64,000 bases of DNA from positions 78,065,396-78,129,395 of the forward strand of contig NC_087065.1 of assembly GCF_963678635.1 (NCBI RefSeq). The letters run 5' to 3'. The stretch comes from Symsagittifera roscoffensis. Lineage: Eukaryota; Xenacoelomorpha; Acoela; Convolutidae. Positions 23,401 to 38,200 of this stretch are shown here, piece by piece; position 1 is the first letter of the stretch, and the number at the start of each line of letters is the position of its first letter. A program made the position numbers and the translations under genes. Under the pieces are notes generated by a model. That model saw only the letters and a program-made list of their open reading frames with translations. It had not been told where the DNA came from and made no database searches.

Positions 23401-26400
23401 ATAGTGATTCCTAGATGCCCCCACTCCTCGAGAAACCCTCTTTTCATCTGATTTTAGAACAACCATTTTTGCTGACCAACCCTTTAACTTTTCAAATCCA
23501 TACTTTTTAAAACAGTCTGTTGTCGTTTAGGTCAACACTTCGGCCTAATGTATTTGGTCAAAATTGGGGTTTGATAGTGATTCCTAGATGCCCCCACTCC
23601 TCGAGAAACCCTCTTTTCATCTGATTTTAGAACAACCATTTTTGCTGACCAACCCTTTAACTTTTCAAATCCATACTTTTTAAAACAGTCTGTTGTCGTT
23701 TAGGTCAACACTTCGGCCTAATGTATTTGGTCAAAATTGGGGTTTGATAGTGATTCCTAGATGCCCCCACTCCTCGAGAAACCCTCTTTTCATCTGATTT
23801 TAGAACAACCATTTTTGCTGACCAACCCTTTAACTTCTCAAATCCATACTTTTTAAAACAGTCTGTTGTCGTTTAGGTCAACACTTCGGCCTAATGTATT
23901 TGGTCAAAACTGGGGTTTGATAGTGATTCCTAGATGCCCCCACTCCTCGAGAAACCCTCTTTTCATCTGATTTTAGAACAACCATTTTTGCTGACCAACC
24001 CTTTAACTTCTCAAATCCATACTTTTTAAAACAGTCTGTTGTCGTTTAGGTCAACACTTCGGCCTAATGTATTTGGTCAAAATTGGGGTTTGATAGTGAT
24101 TCCTAGATGCCCCCACTCCTCGAGAAACCCTCTTTTCATCTGATTTTAGAACAACCATTTTTGCTGACCAACCCTTTAACTTTTCAAATCCATACTTTTT
24201 AAAACAGTCTGTTGTCGTTTAGGTCAACACTTCGGCCTAATGTATTTGGTCAAAATTGGGGTTTGATAGTGATTCCTAGATGCCCCCACTCCTCGAGAAA
24301 CCCTCTTTTCATCTGATTTTAGAACAACCATTTTTGCTGACCAACCCTTTAACTTCTCAAATCCATACTTTTTAAAACAGTCTGTTGTCGTTTAGGTCAA
24401 CACTTCGGCCTAATGTATTTGGTCAAAATTGGGGTTTGATAGTGATTCCTAGATGCCCCCACTCCTCGAGAAACCCTCTTTTCATCTGATTTTAGAACAA
24501 CCATTTTTGCTGACCAACCCTTCAACTTCTCAAATCCATACTTTTTAAAACAGTCTGTTGTCGTTTAGGTCAACACTTCGGCCTAATGTATTTGGTCAAA
24601 ATTGGGGTTTGATAGTGATTCCTAGATGCCCCCACTCCTCGAGAAACCCTCTTTTCATCTGATTTTAGAACAACCATTTTTGCTGACCAACCCTTTAACT
24701 TTTCAAATCCATACTTTTTAAAACAGTCTGTTGTCGTTTAGGTCAACACTTCGGCCTAATGTATTTGGTCAAAATTGGGGTTTGATAGTGATTCCTAGAT
24801 GCCCCCACTCCTCGAGAAACCCTCTTTTCATCTGATTTTAGAACAACCATTTTTGCTGACCAACCCTTTAACTTTTCAAATCCATACTTTTTAAAACAGT
24901 CTGTTGTCGTTTAGGTCAACACTTCGGCCTAATGTATTTGGTCAAAATTGGGGTTTGATAGTGATTCCTAGATGCCCCCACTCCTCGAGAAACCCTCTTT
25001 TCATCTGATTTTAGAACAACCATTTTTGCTGACCAACCCTTTAACTTCTCAAATCCATACTTTTTAAAACAGTCTGTTGTCGTTTAGGTCAACACTTCGG
25101 CCTAATGTATTTGGTCAAAATTGGGGTTTGATAGTGATTCCTAGATGCCCCCACTCCTCGAGAAACCCTCTTTTCATCTGATTTTAGAACAACCATTTTT
25201 GCTGACCAACCCTTTAACTTTTCAAATCCATACTTTTTAAAACTGTCTGTTGTCGTTTAGGTCAACACTTCGGCCTAATGTATTTGGTCAAAATTGGGGT
25301 TTGATAGTGATTCCTAGATGCCCCCACTCCTCGAGAAACCCTCTTTTCATCTGATTTTAGAACAACCATTTTTGCTGACCAACCCTTTAACTTCTCAAAT
25401 CCATACTTTTTAAAACAGTCTGTTGTCGTTTAGGTCAACACTTCGGCCTAATGTATTTGGTCAAAATTGGGGTTTGATAGTGATTCCTAGATGCCCCCAC
25501 TCCTCGAGAAACCCTCTTTTCATCTGATTTTAGAACAACCATTTTTGCTGACCAACCCTTTAACTTTTCAAATCCATACTTTTTAAAACTGTCTGTTGTC
25601 GTTTAGGTCAACACTTCGGCCTAATGTATTTGGTCAAAATTGGGGTTTGATAGTGATTCCTAGATGCCCCCACTCCTCGAGAAACCCTCTTTTCATCTGA
25701 TTTTAGAACAACCATTTTTGCTGACCAACCCTTTAACTTTTCAAATCCATACTTTTTAAAACTGTCTGTTGTCGTTTAGGTCAACACTTCGGCCTAATGT
25801 ATTTGGTCAAAATTGGGGTTTGATAGTGATTCCTAGATGCCCCCACTCCTCGAGAAACCCTCTTTTCATCTGATTTTAGAACAACCATTTTTGCTGACCA
25901 ACCCTTTAACTTCTCAAATCCATACTTTTTAAAACAGTCTGTTGTCGTTTAGGTCAACACTTCGGCCTAATGTATTTGGTCAAAATTGGGGTTTGATAGT
26001 GATTCCTAGATGCCCCCACTCCTCGAGAAACCCTCTTTTCATCTGATTTTAGAACAACCATTTTTGCTGACCAACCCTTTAACTTTTCAAATCCATACTT
26101 TTTAAAACAGCCTGTTGTCGTTTAGGTCAACACTTCGGCCTAATGTATTTGGTCAAAATTGGGGTTTGATAGTGATTCCTAGATGCCCCCACTCCTCGAG
26201 AAACCCTCTTTTCATCTGATTTTAGAACAACCATTTTTGCTGACCAACCCTTTAACTTCTCAAATCCATACTTTTTAAAACAGTCTGTTGTCGTTTAGGT
26301 CAACACTTCGGCCTAATGTATTTGGTCAAAATTGGGGTTTGATAGTGATTCCTAGATGCCCCCACTCCTCGAGACCCTCTTTTCATCTGATTTTAGAACA

Positions 26401-27299
26401 ACCATTTTTGCTGACCAACCCTTTAACTTCTCAAATCCATACTTTTTAAAACAGTCTGTTGTCGTTTAGGTCAACACTTCGGCCTAATGTATTTGGTCAA
26501 AATTGGGGTTTGATAGTGATTCCTAGATGCCCCCACTCCTCGAGAAACCCTCTTTTCATCTGATTTTAGAACAACCATTTTTGCTGACCAACCCTTTAAC
26601 TTCTCAAATCCATACTTTTTAAAACAGTCTGTTGTCGTTTAGGTCAACACTTCGGCCTAATGTATTTGGTCAAAATTGGGGTTTGATAGTGATTCCTAGA
26701 TGCCCCCACTCCTCGAGAAACCCTCTTTTCATCTGATTTTAGAACAACCATTTTTGCTGACCAACCCTTTACCTTTTCAAATCCATACTTTTTAAAACAG
26801 TCTGTTGTCGTTTAGGTCAACACTTCGGCCTAATGTATTTGGTCAAAATTGGGGTTTGATAGTGATTCCTAGATGCCCCCACTCCTCGAGAAACCCTCTT
26901 TTCATCTGATTTTAGAACAACCATTTTTGCTGACCAACCCTTTAACTTCTCAAATCCATACTTTTTAAAACAGTCTGTTGTCGTTTAGGTCAACACTTCG
27001 GCCTAATGTATTTGGTCAAAATTGGGGTTTGATAGTGATTTCTAGATGCCCCCACTCCTCGAGAAACCCTCTTTTCATCTGATTTTAGAACAACCATTTT
27101 TGCTGACCAACCCTTTAACTTTTCAAATCCATACTTTTTAAAACAGTCTGTTGTCGTTTAGGTCAACACTTCGGCCTAATGTATTTGGTCAAAATTGGGG
27201 TTTGATAGTGATTCCTAGATGCCCCCACTCCTCGAGAAACCCTCTTTTCATCTGATTTTAGAACAACCATTTTTGCTGACCAACCCTTTAACTTTTCAA

Positions 27300-29400
27300 A
27301 TCCATTCTTTTTAAAACAGTCTGTTGTCGTTTAGGTCAACACTTCGGCCTAATGTATTTGGTCAAAATTTGGGTTTGATAGTGATTCCTAGATGCCCCCA
27401 CTCCTCAAGAAACCCTCTTTTCATCTGATTTTAGAACAACCATTTTTGCTGACCAACCCTTTAACTTTTCAAATCCATACTTTTTAAAACAGTCTGTTGT
27501 CGTTTAGGTCAACACTTCGGCCTAATGTATTTGGTCAAAATTGGGGTTTGATAGTGATTCCTAGATGCCCCCACTCCTCTAGAAACCCTCTTTTCATCTG
27601 ATTTTAGAACAACCATTTTTGCTGACCAACCCTTTAACTTTTCAAATCCATACTTTTTAAAACAGTCTGTTGTCGTTTAGGTCAACACTTCGGCCTAATG
27701 TATTTGGTCAAAATTGGGGTTTGATAGTGATTCCTAGATGCCCCCACTCCTCGAGAAACCCTCTTTTCATCTGATTTTAGAACAACCAATTTTGCTGACC
27801 AACCCTTTAACTTTTCAAATCCATACTTTTTAAAACAGTCTGTTGTCGTTTAGGTCAACACTTCGGCCTAATGTATTTGGTCAAAATTGGGGTTTGATAG
27901 TGATTCCTAGATGCCCCCACTCCTCGAGAAACCCTCTTTTCATCTGATTTTAGAACAACCATTTTTGCTGACCAACCCTTTAACTTTTCAAATCCATACT
28001 TTTTAAAACAGTCTGTTGTCGTTTAGGTCAACACTTCGGCCTAATGTATTTGGTCAAAATTGGGGTTTGATAGTGATTCCTAGATGCCCCCACTCCTCTA
28101 GAAACCCTCTTTTCATCTGATTTTAGAACAACCATTTTTGCTGACCAACCCTTTAACTTTTCAAATCCATACTTTTTAAAACAGTCTGTTGTCGTTTAGG
28201 TCAACAGTTCGGCCTAATGTATTTGGTCAAAATTGGGGTTTGATAGTGATTCCTAGATGCCCCCACTCCTCGAGAAACCCTCTTTTCATCTGATTTTAGA
28301 ACAACCAATTTTGCTGACCAACCCTTTAACTTTTCAAATCCATACTTTTTAAAACAGTCTGTTGTCGTTTAGGTCAACACTTCGGCCTAATGTATTTGGT
28401 CAAAATTGGGGTTTGATAGTGATTCCTAGATGCCCCCACTCCTCGAGAAACCCTCTTTTCATCTGATTTTAGAACAACCATTTTTGCTGACCAACCCTTT
28501 AACTTTTCAAATCCATACTTTTTAAAACAGTCTGTTGTCGTTTAGGTCAACACTTCGGCCTAATGTATTTGGTCAAAATTGGGGTTTGATAGTGATTCCT
28601 AGATGCCCCCACTCCTCAAGAAACCCTCTTTTCATCTGATTTTAGAACAACCATTTTTGCTGACCAACCCTTTAACTTTTCAAATCCATTCTTTTTAAAA
28701 CAGTCTGTTGTCGTTTAGGTCAACACTTCGGCCTAATGTATTTGGTCAAAATTGGGGTTTGATAGTGATTCCTAGATGCCCCCACTCCTCTAGAAACCCT
28801 CTTTTCATCTGATTTTAGAACAACCATTTTTGCTGACCAACCCTTTAACTTTTCAAATCCATACTTTTTAAAACAGTCTGTTGTCGTTTAGGTCAACACT
28901 TCGGCCTAATGTATTTGGTCAAAATTGGGGTTTGATAGTGATTCCTAGATGCCCCCACTCCTCGAGAAACCCTCTTTTCATCTGATTTTAGAACAACCAA
29001 TTTTGCTGACCAACCCTTTAACTTTTCAAATCCATACTTTTTAAAACAGTCTGTTGTCGTTTAGGTCAACACTTCGGCCTAATGTATTTGGTCAAAATTG
29101 GGGTTTGATAGTGATTCCTAGATGCCCCCACTCCTCGAGAAACCCTCTTTTCATCTGATTTTAGAACAACCATTTTTGCTGACCAACCCTTTAACTTTTC
29201 AAATCCATACTTTTTAAAACAGTCTGTTGTCGTTTAGGTCAACACTTCGGCCTAATGTATTTGGTCAAAATTGGGGTTTGATAGTGATTCCTAGATGCCC
29301 CCACTCCTCGAGAAACCCTCTTTTCATCTGATTTTAGAACAACCATTTTTGCTGACCAACCCTTTAACTTTTCAAATCCATTCTTTTTAAAACAGTCTGT
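27300..29400 (+). repeat. Variant-marked block with 3- and 4-unit spacing
   Basis: CTCCTCTAGAAA (loss of the XhoI site) appears at about 27576, 28095 and 28787, steps of 519 and 692 bp. TCCATTCTTTTT appears at about 27302, 28687 and 29378, and CTCCTCAAGAAA in two of the units. These linked variants mark local amplification of small multi-unit blocks. Confidence 0.75.
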
Positions 29401-32400
29401 TGTCGTTTAGGTCAACACTTCGGCCTAATGTATTTGGTCAAAATTGGGGTTTGATAGTGATTCCTAGATGCCCCCACTCCTCGAGAAACCCTCTTTTCAT
29501 CTGATTTTAGAACAACCATTTTTGCTGACCAACCCTTTAACTTTTCAAATCCATACTTTTTAAAACAGTCTGTTGTCGTTTAGGTCAACACTTCGGCCTA
29601 ATGTATTTGGTCAAAATTGGGGTTTGATAGTGATTCCTAGATGCCCCCACTCCTCGAGAAACCCTCTTTTCATCTGATTTTAGAACAACCATTTTTGCTG
29701 ACCAACCCTTTAACTTTTCAAATCCATACTTTTTAAAACAGTCTGTTGTCGTTTAGGTCAACACTTCGGCCTAATGTATTTGGTCAAAATTGGGGTTTGA
29801 TAGTGATTCCTAGATGCCCCCACTCCTCGAGAAACCCTCTTTTCATCTGACTTTAGAACAACCATTTTTGCTGACCAACCCTTTAACTTTTCAAATCCAT
29901 ACTTTTTAAAACAGTCTGTTGTCGTTTAGGTCAACACTTCGGCCTAATGTATTTGGTCAAAATTGGGGTTCGATAGTGATACCTAGATGCCCCCACTCCT
30001 CGAGAAACCCTCTTTTCATCTGATTTTAGAACAACCATTTTTGCTGACCAACCCTTCAACTTTTCAAATCCATACTTTTTAAAACAGTCTGTTGTCGTTT
30101 AGGTCAACACTTCGGCCTAATGTATTTGGTCAAAATTGGGGTTTGATAGTGATTCCTAGATGCCCCCACTCCTCGAGAAACCCTCTTTTCATCTGATTTT
30201 AGAACAACCATTTTTGCTGACCAACCCTTTAACTTTTCAAATCCATACTTTTTAAAACAGTCTGTTGTCGTTTAGGTCAACACTTCGGCCTAATGTATTT
30301 GGTCAAAATTGGGGTTTGATAGTGATTCCTAGATGCCCCCACTCCTCGAGAAACCCTCTTTTCATCTGATTTTAGAACAACCATTTTTGCTGACCAACCC
30401 TTTAACTTTTCAAATCCATACTTTTTAAAACAGTCTGTTGTCGTTTAGGTCAACACTTCGGCCTAATGTATTTGGTCAAAATTGGGGTTTGATAGTGATT
30501 CCTAGATGCCCCCACTCCTCGAGAAACCCTCTTTTCATCTGATTTTAGAACAACCATTTTTGCTGACCAACCCTTTAACTTTTCAAATCCATACTTTTTA
30601 AAACAGTCTGTTGTCGTTTAGGTCAACACTTCGGCCTAATGTATTTGGTCAAAATTGGGGTTCGATAGTGATTCCTAGATGCCCCCACTCCTCGAGAAAC
30701 CCTCTTTTCATCTGATTTTAGAACAACCATTTTTGCTGACCAACCCTTTAACTTCTCAAATCCATACTTTTTAAAACAGTCTGTTGTCGTTTAGGTCAAC
30801 ACTTCGGCCTAATGTATTTGGTCAAAATTGGGGTTTGATAGTGATGCCTAGATGCCCCCACTCCTCGAGAAACCCTCTTTTCATCTGATTTTAGAACAAC
30901 CATTTTTGCTGACCAACCCTTTAACTTTTCAAATCCATACTTTTTAAAACAGTCTGTTGTCGTTTAGGTCAACACTTCGGCCTAATGTATTTGGTCAAAA
31001 TTGGGGTTTGATAGTGATTCCTAGATGCCCCCACTCCTCGAGAAACCCTCTTTTCATCTGATTTTAGAACAACCATTTTTGCTGACCAACCCTTTAACTT
31101 TTCAAATCCATACTTTTTAAAACAGTCTGTTGTCGTTTAGGTCAACACTTCGGCCTAATGAATTTGGTCAAAATTGGGCTTTGATAGTGATTCCTAGATG
31201 CCCCCACTCCTAGAGAAACCCTCTTTTCATCTGATTTTAGAACAACCATTTTTGCTGACCAACCCTTTAACTTTTCAAATCCATACTTTTTAAAACAGTC
31301 TGTTGTCGTTTAGGTCAACACTTCGGCCTAATGTATTTGGTCAAAATTGGGGTTTAATAGCGATTCCTAGATGCCCCCACTCCTCGAGAAACCCTCTTTT
31401 CATCTGATTTTAGAACAACCATTTTTGCTGACCAACCCTTTAACTTCTCAAATCCATACTTTTTAAAACAGTCTGTTGTCGTTTAGGTCAACACTTCGGC
31501 CTAATGTATTTGGTCAAAATTGGGGTTTGATAGTGATTCCTAGATGCCCCCACTCCTCGAGAAACCCTCTTTTCATCTGATTTTAGAACAACCATTTTTG
31601 CTGACCAACCCTTTAACTTCTCAAATCCATACTTTTTAAAACAGTCTGTTGTCGTTTAGGTCAACACTTCGGCCTAATGTATTTGGTCAAAATTGGGGTT
31701 TAATAGCGATTCCTAGATGCCCCCACTCCTCGAGAAACCCTCTTTTCATCTGATTTTAGAACAACCATTTTTGCTGACCAACCCTTTAACTTCTCAAATC
31801 CATACTTTTTAAAACAGTCTGTTGTCGTTTAGGTCAACACTTCGGCCTAATGTATTTGGTCAAAATTGGGGTTTGATAGTGATTCCTAGATGCCCCCACT
31901 CCTCGAGAAACCCTCTTTTCATCTGATTTTAGAACAACCATTTTTGCTGACCAACCCTTTAACTTTTCAAATCCATACTTTTTAAAACAGTCTGTTGTCG
32001 TTTAGGTCAACACTTCGGCCTAATGTATTTGGTCAAAATTGGGGTTTGATAGTGATTCCTAGATGCCCCCACTCCTCGAGAAACCCTCTTTTCATCTGAT
32101 TTTAGAACAACCATTTTTGCTGACCAACCCTTTAACTTTTCAAATCCATACTTTTTAAAACAGTCTGTTGTCGTTTAGGTCAACACTTCGGCCTAATATA
32201 TTTGGTCAAAAATGGGGTTTGATAGTGATTCCTAGATGCCCCCACTCCTCGAGAAACCCTCTTTTCATCTGATTTTAGAACAACCATTTTTGCTGACCAA
32301 CCCTTTAACTTTTCAAATCCATACTTTTTAAAACAGTCTGTTGTCGTTTAGGTCAACACTTCGGCCTAATGTATTTGGTCAAAATTGGGGTTTGATAGTG

Positions 32401-35249
32401 ATTCCTAGATGCCCCCACTCCTCGAGAAACCCTCTTTTCATCTGATTTTAGAACAACCATTTTTGCTGACCAACCCTTTAACTTTTCAAATCCATACTTT
32501 TTAAAACAGTCTGTTGTCGTTTAGGTCAACACTTCGGCCTAATGTATTTGGTCAAAATTGGGGTTTGATAGTGATTCCTAGATGCCCCCACTCCTCGAGA
32601 AACCCTCTTTTCATCTGATTTTAGAACAACCATTTTTGCTGACCAACCCTTTAACTTTTCAAATCCATACTTTTTAAAACAGTCTGTTGTCGTTTAGGTC
32701 AACACTTCGGCCTAATGTATTTGGTCAAAATTGGGGTTTGATAGTGATTCCTAGATGCCCCCACTCCTCGAGAAACCCTCTTTTCATCTGATTTTAGAAC
32801 AACCATTTTTGCTGACCAACCCTTTAACTTTTCAAATCCATACTTTTTAAAACAGTCTGTTGTCGTTTAGGTCAACACTTCGGCCTAATGTATTTGGTCA
32901 AAATTGGGGTTTGATAGTGATTCCTAGATGCCCCCACTCCTCGAGAAACCCTCTTTTCATCTGATTTTAGAACAACCATTTTTGCTGACCAACCCTTTAA
33001 CTTTTCAAATCCATACTTTTTAAAACAGTCTGTTGTCGTTTAGGTCAACACTTCGGCCTAATGTATTTGGTCAAAATTGGGGTTTGATAGTGATTCCTAG
33101 ATGCCCCCACTCCTCGAGAAACCCTCTTTTCATCTGATTTTAGAACAACCATTTTTGCTGACCAACCCTTTAACTTTTCAAATCCATACTTTTTAAAACA
33201 GTCTGTTGTCGTTTAGGTCAACACTTCGGCCTAATGTATTTGGTCAAAATTGGGGTTTGATAGTGATTCCTAGATGCCCCCACTCCTCGAGAAACCCTCT
33301 TTTCATCTGATTTTAGAACAACCATTTTTGCTGACCAACCCTTTAACTTTTCAAATCCATACTTTTTAAAACAGTCTGTTGTCGTTTAGGTCAACACTTC
33401 GGCCTAATGTATTTGGTCAAAATTGGGGTTTGATAGTGATTCCTAGATGCCCCCACTCCTCGAGAAACCCTCTTTTCATCTGATTTTAGAACAACCATTT
33501 TTGCTGACCAACCCTTTAACTTTTCAAATCCATACTTTTTAAAACAGTCTGTTGTCGTTTAGGTCAACACTTCGGCCTAATGTATTTGGTCAAAATTGGG
33601 GTTTGATAGTGATTCCTAGATGCCCCCACTCCTCGAGAAACCCTCTTTTCATCTGATTTTAGAACAACCATTTTTGCTGACCAACCCTTTAACTTTTCAA
33701 ATCCATACTTTTTAAAACAGTCTGTTGTCGTTTAGGTCAACACTTCGGCCTAATGTATTTGGTCAAAATTGGGGTTTGATAGTGATTCCTAGATGCCCCC
33801 ACTCCTCGAGAAACCCTCTTTTCATCTGATTTTAGAACAACCATTTTTGCTGACCAACCCTTTAACTTTTCAAATCCATACTTTTTAAAACAGTCTGTTG
33901 TCGTTTAGGTCAACACTTCGGCCTAATGTATTTGGTCAAAATTGGGGTTTGATAGTGATTCCTAGATGCCCCCACTCCTCGAGAAACCCTCTTTTCATCT
34001 GATTTTAGAACAACCATTTTTGCTGACCAACCCTTTAACTTTTCAAATCCATACTTTTTAAAACAGTCTGTTGTCGTTTAGGTCAACACTTCGGCCTAAT
34101 GTATTTGGTCAAAATTGGGGTTTGATAGTGATTCCTAGATGCCCCCACTCCTCGAGAAACCCTCTTTTCATCTGATTTTAGAACAACCATTTTTGCTGAC
34201 CAACCCTTTAACTTTTCAAATCCATACTTTTTAAAACAGTCTGTTGTCGTTTAGGTCAACACTTCGGCCTAATGTATTTGGTCAAAATTGGGGTTTGATA
34301 GTGATTCCTAGATGCCCCCACTCCTCGAGAAACCCTCTTTTCATCTGATTTTAGAACAACCATTTTTGCTGACCAACCCTTTAACTTTTCAAATCCATAC
34401 TTTTTAAAACAGTCTGTTGTCGTTTAGGTCAACACTTCGGCCTAATGTATTTGGTCAAAATTGGGGTTTGATAGTGATTCCTAGATGCCCCCACTCCTCG
34501 AGAAACCCTCTTTTCATCTGATTTTAGAACAACCATTTTTGCTGACCAACCCTTTAACTTTTCAAATCCATACTTTTTAAAACAGTCTGTTGTCGTTTAG
34601 GTCAACACTTCGGCCTAATGTATTTGGTCAAAATTGGGGTTTGATAGTGATTCCTAGATGCCCCCACTCCTCGAGAAACCCTCTTTTCATCTGATTTTAG
34701 AACAACCATTTTTGCTGACCAACCCTTTAACTTTTCAAATCCATACTTTTTAAAACAGTCTGTTGTCGTTTAGGTCAACACTTCGGCCTAATGTATTTGG
34801 TCAAAATTGGGGTTTGATAGTGATTCCTAGATGCCCCCACTCCTCGAGAAACCCTCTTTTCATCTGATTTTAGAACAACCATTTTTGCTGACCAACCCTT
34901 TAACTTTTCAAATCCATACTTTTTAATACAGTCTGTTGTCGTTTAGGTCAACACTTCGGCCTAATGTATTTGGTCAAAATTGGGGTTTGATAGTGATTCC
35001 TAGATGCCCCCACTCCTCGAGAAACCCTCTTTTCATCTGATTTTAGAACAACCATTTTTGCTGACCAACCCTTTAACTTTTCAAATCCATACTTTTTAAA
35101 ACAGTCTGTTGTCGTTTAGGTCAACACTTCGGCCTAATGTATTTGGTCAAAATTGGGGTTTGATAGTGATTCCTAGATGCCCTCACTCCTCGAGAAACCC
35201 TCTTTTCATCTGATTTTAGAACAACCATTTTTGCTGACCAACCCTTTAA

Positions 35250-38200
35250 CTTCTCAAATCCATACTTTTTAAAACAGTCTGTTGTCGTTTAGGTCAACAC
35301 TTCGGCCTAATGTATTTGGTCAAAATTGGGGTTTGATAGTGATTCCTAGATGCCCCCACTCCTCGAGAAACCCTCTTTTCATCTGATTTAAGAACAACCA
35401 TTTTTGCTGACCAACCCTTTAACTTTTCAAATCCATACTTTTTAAAACAGTCTGTTGTCGTTTAGGTCAACACTTCGGCCTAATGTATTTGGTCAAAATT
35501 GGGGTTTAATAGCGATTCCTAGATGCCCCCACTTCTCGAGAAACCCTCTTTTCATCTGATTTTAGTACAACCATTTTTGCTGACCAACCCTTTAACTGCT
35601 CAAATCCATACTTTTTAAAACAGTCTGTTGTCGTTTAGGTCAACACTTCGGCCTAATGTAATTGGTCAAAATTGGGGTTTGATAGTGATTCCTAGATGCC
35701 CCCACTCCTCGAGAAACCCTCTTTTCATCTGATTTTAGAACAACCATTTTTGCTGACCAACCCTTTAACTTCTCAAATCCATACTTTTTAAAACAGTCTG
35801 TTGTCGTTTAGGTCAACACTTCGGCCTAATGTATTTGGTCAAAATTGGGGTTTGATAGTGATTCCTAGATGCCCCCACTCCTCGAGAAACCCTCTTTTCA
35901 TCTGATTTAAGAACAACCATTTTTGCTGACCAACCCTTTAACTTTTCAAATCCATACTTTTTAAAACAGTCTGTTGTCGTTTAGGTCAACACTTCGGCCT
36001 AATGTATTTGGTCAAAATTGGGGTTTAATAGCGATTCCTAGATGCCCCCACTTCTCGAGAAACCCTCTTTTCATCTGATTTTAGTACAACCATTTTTGCT
36101 GACCAACCCTTTAACTGCTCAAATCCATACTTTTTAAAACAGTCTGTTGTCGTTTAGGTCAACACTTCGGCCTAATGTAATTGGTCAAAATTGGGGTTTG
36201 ATAGTGATTCCTAGATGCCCCCACTCCTCGAGAAACCCTCTTTTCATCTGATTTTAGAACAACCATTTTTGCTGACCAACCCTTTAACTTCTCAAATCCA
36301 TACTTTTTAAAACAGTCTGTTGTCGTTTAGGTCAACACTTCGGCCTAATGTATTTGGTCAAAATTGGGGTTTAATAGCGATTCCTAGATGCCCCCACTCC
36401 TCGAGAAACCCTCTTTTCATCTGATTTTAGAACAACCATTTTTGCTGACCAACCCTTTAACTTCTCAAATCCATACTTTTTAAAACAGTCTGTTGTCGTT
36501 TAGGTCAACACTTCGGCCTAATGTATTTGGTCAAAATTGGGGTTTGATAGTGATTCCTAGATGCCCCCACTCCTCGAGAAACCCTCTTTTCATCTGATTT
36601 AAGAACAACCATTTTTGCTGACCAACCCTTTAACTTTTCAAATCCATACTTTTTAAAACAGTCTGTTGTCGTTTAGGTCAACACTTCGGCCTAATGTATT
36701 TGGTCAAAATTGGGGTTTCATAGCGATTCCTAGATGCCCCCACTTCTCGAGAAACCCTCTTTTCATCTGATTTTAGTACAACCATTTTTGCTGACCAACC
36801 CTTTAACTGCTCAAATCCATACTTTTTAAAACAGTCTGTTGTCGTTTAGGTCAACACTTCGGCCTAATGTAATTGGTCAAAATTGGGGTTTGATAGTGAT
36901 TCCTAGATGCCCCCACTCCTCGAGAAACCCTCTTTTCATCTGATTTTAGAACAACCATTTTTGCTGACCAACCCTTTAACTTCTCAAATCCATACTTTTT
37001 AAAACAGTCTGTTGTCGTTTAAGTCAACACTTCGGCCTAATGTATTTGGTCAAAATTGGGGTTTAATAGCGATTCCTAGATGCCCCCACTCCTCGAGAAA
37101 CCCTCTTTTCATCTGATTTTAGAACAACCATTTTTGCTGACCAACCCTTTAACTTCTCAAATCCATACTTTTTAAAACAGTCTGTTGTCGTTTAGGTCAA
37201 CACTTCGGCCTAATGTATTTGGTCAAAATTGGGGTTTGATAGTGATTCCTAGATGCCCCCACTCCTCGAGAAACCCTCTTTTCATCTGATTTTAGAACAA
37301 CCATTTTTGCTGACCAACCCTTTAACTTTTCAAATCCATACTTTTTAAAACAGTCTGTTGTCGTTTAGGTCAACACTTCGGCCTAATGTATTTGGTCAAA
37401 ATTGGGGTTTAATAGCGATTCCTAGATGCCCCCACTCCTCGAGAAACCCTCTTTTCATCTGATTTTAGAACAACCATTTTTGCTGACCAACCCTTTAACT
37501 TCTCAAATCCATACTTTTTAAAACAGTCTGTTGTCGTTTAGGTCAACACTTCGGCCTAATGTATTTGGTCAAAATTGGGGTTTGATAGTGATTCCTAGAT
37601 GCCCCCACTCCTCGAGAAACCCTCTTTTCATCTGATTTTAGAACAACCATTTTTGCTGACCAACCCTTTAACTTTTCAAATCCATACTTTTTAAAACAGT
37701 CTGTTGTCGTTTAGGTCAACACTTCGGCCTAATGTATTTGGTCAAAATTGGGGTTTGATAGTGATTCCTAGATGCCCCCACTCCTCGAGAAACCCTCTTT
37801 TCATCTGATTTTAGAACAACCATTTTTGCTGACCAACCCTTTAACTTTTCAAATCCATACTTTTTAAAACAGTCTGTTGTCGTTTAGGTCAACACTTCGG
37901 CCTAATGTATTTGGTCAAAATTGGGGTTTGATAGTAATTCCTAGATGCCTCCACTCCTCGAGAAACCCTCTTTTCATCTGATTTTAGAACAACCATTTTT
38001 GCTGACCAACCCTTTAACTTTTCAAATCCATACTTTTTAAAACAGTCTGTTGTCGTTTAGGTCAACACTTCGGCCTAATGTATTTGGTCAAAATTGGGGT
38101 TTGATAGTGATTCCTAGATGCCCCCACTCCTCGAGAAACCCTCTTTTCATCTGATTTTAGAACAACCATTTTTGCTGACCAACCCTTTAACTTTTCAAAT

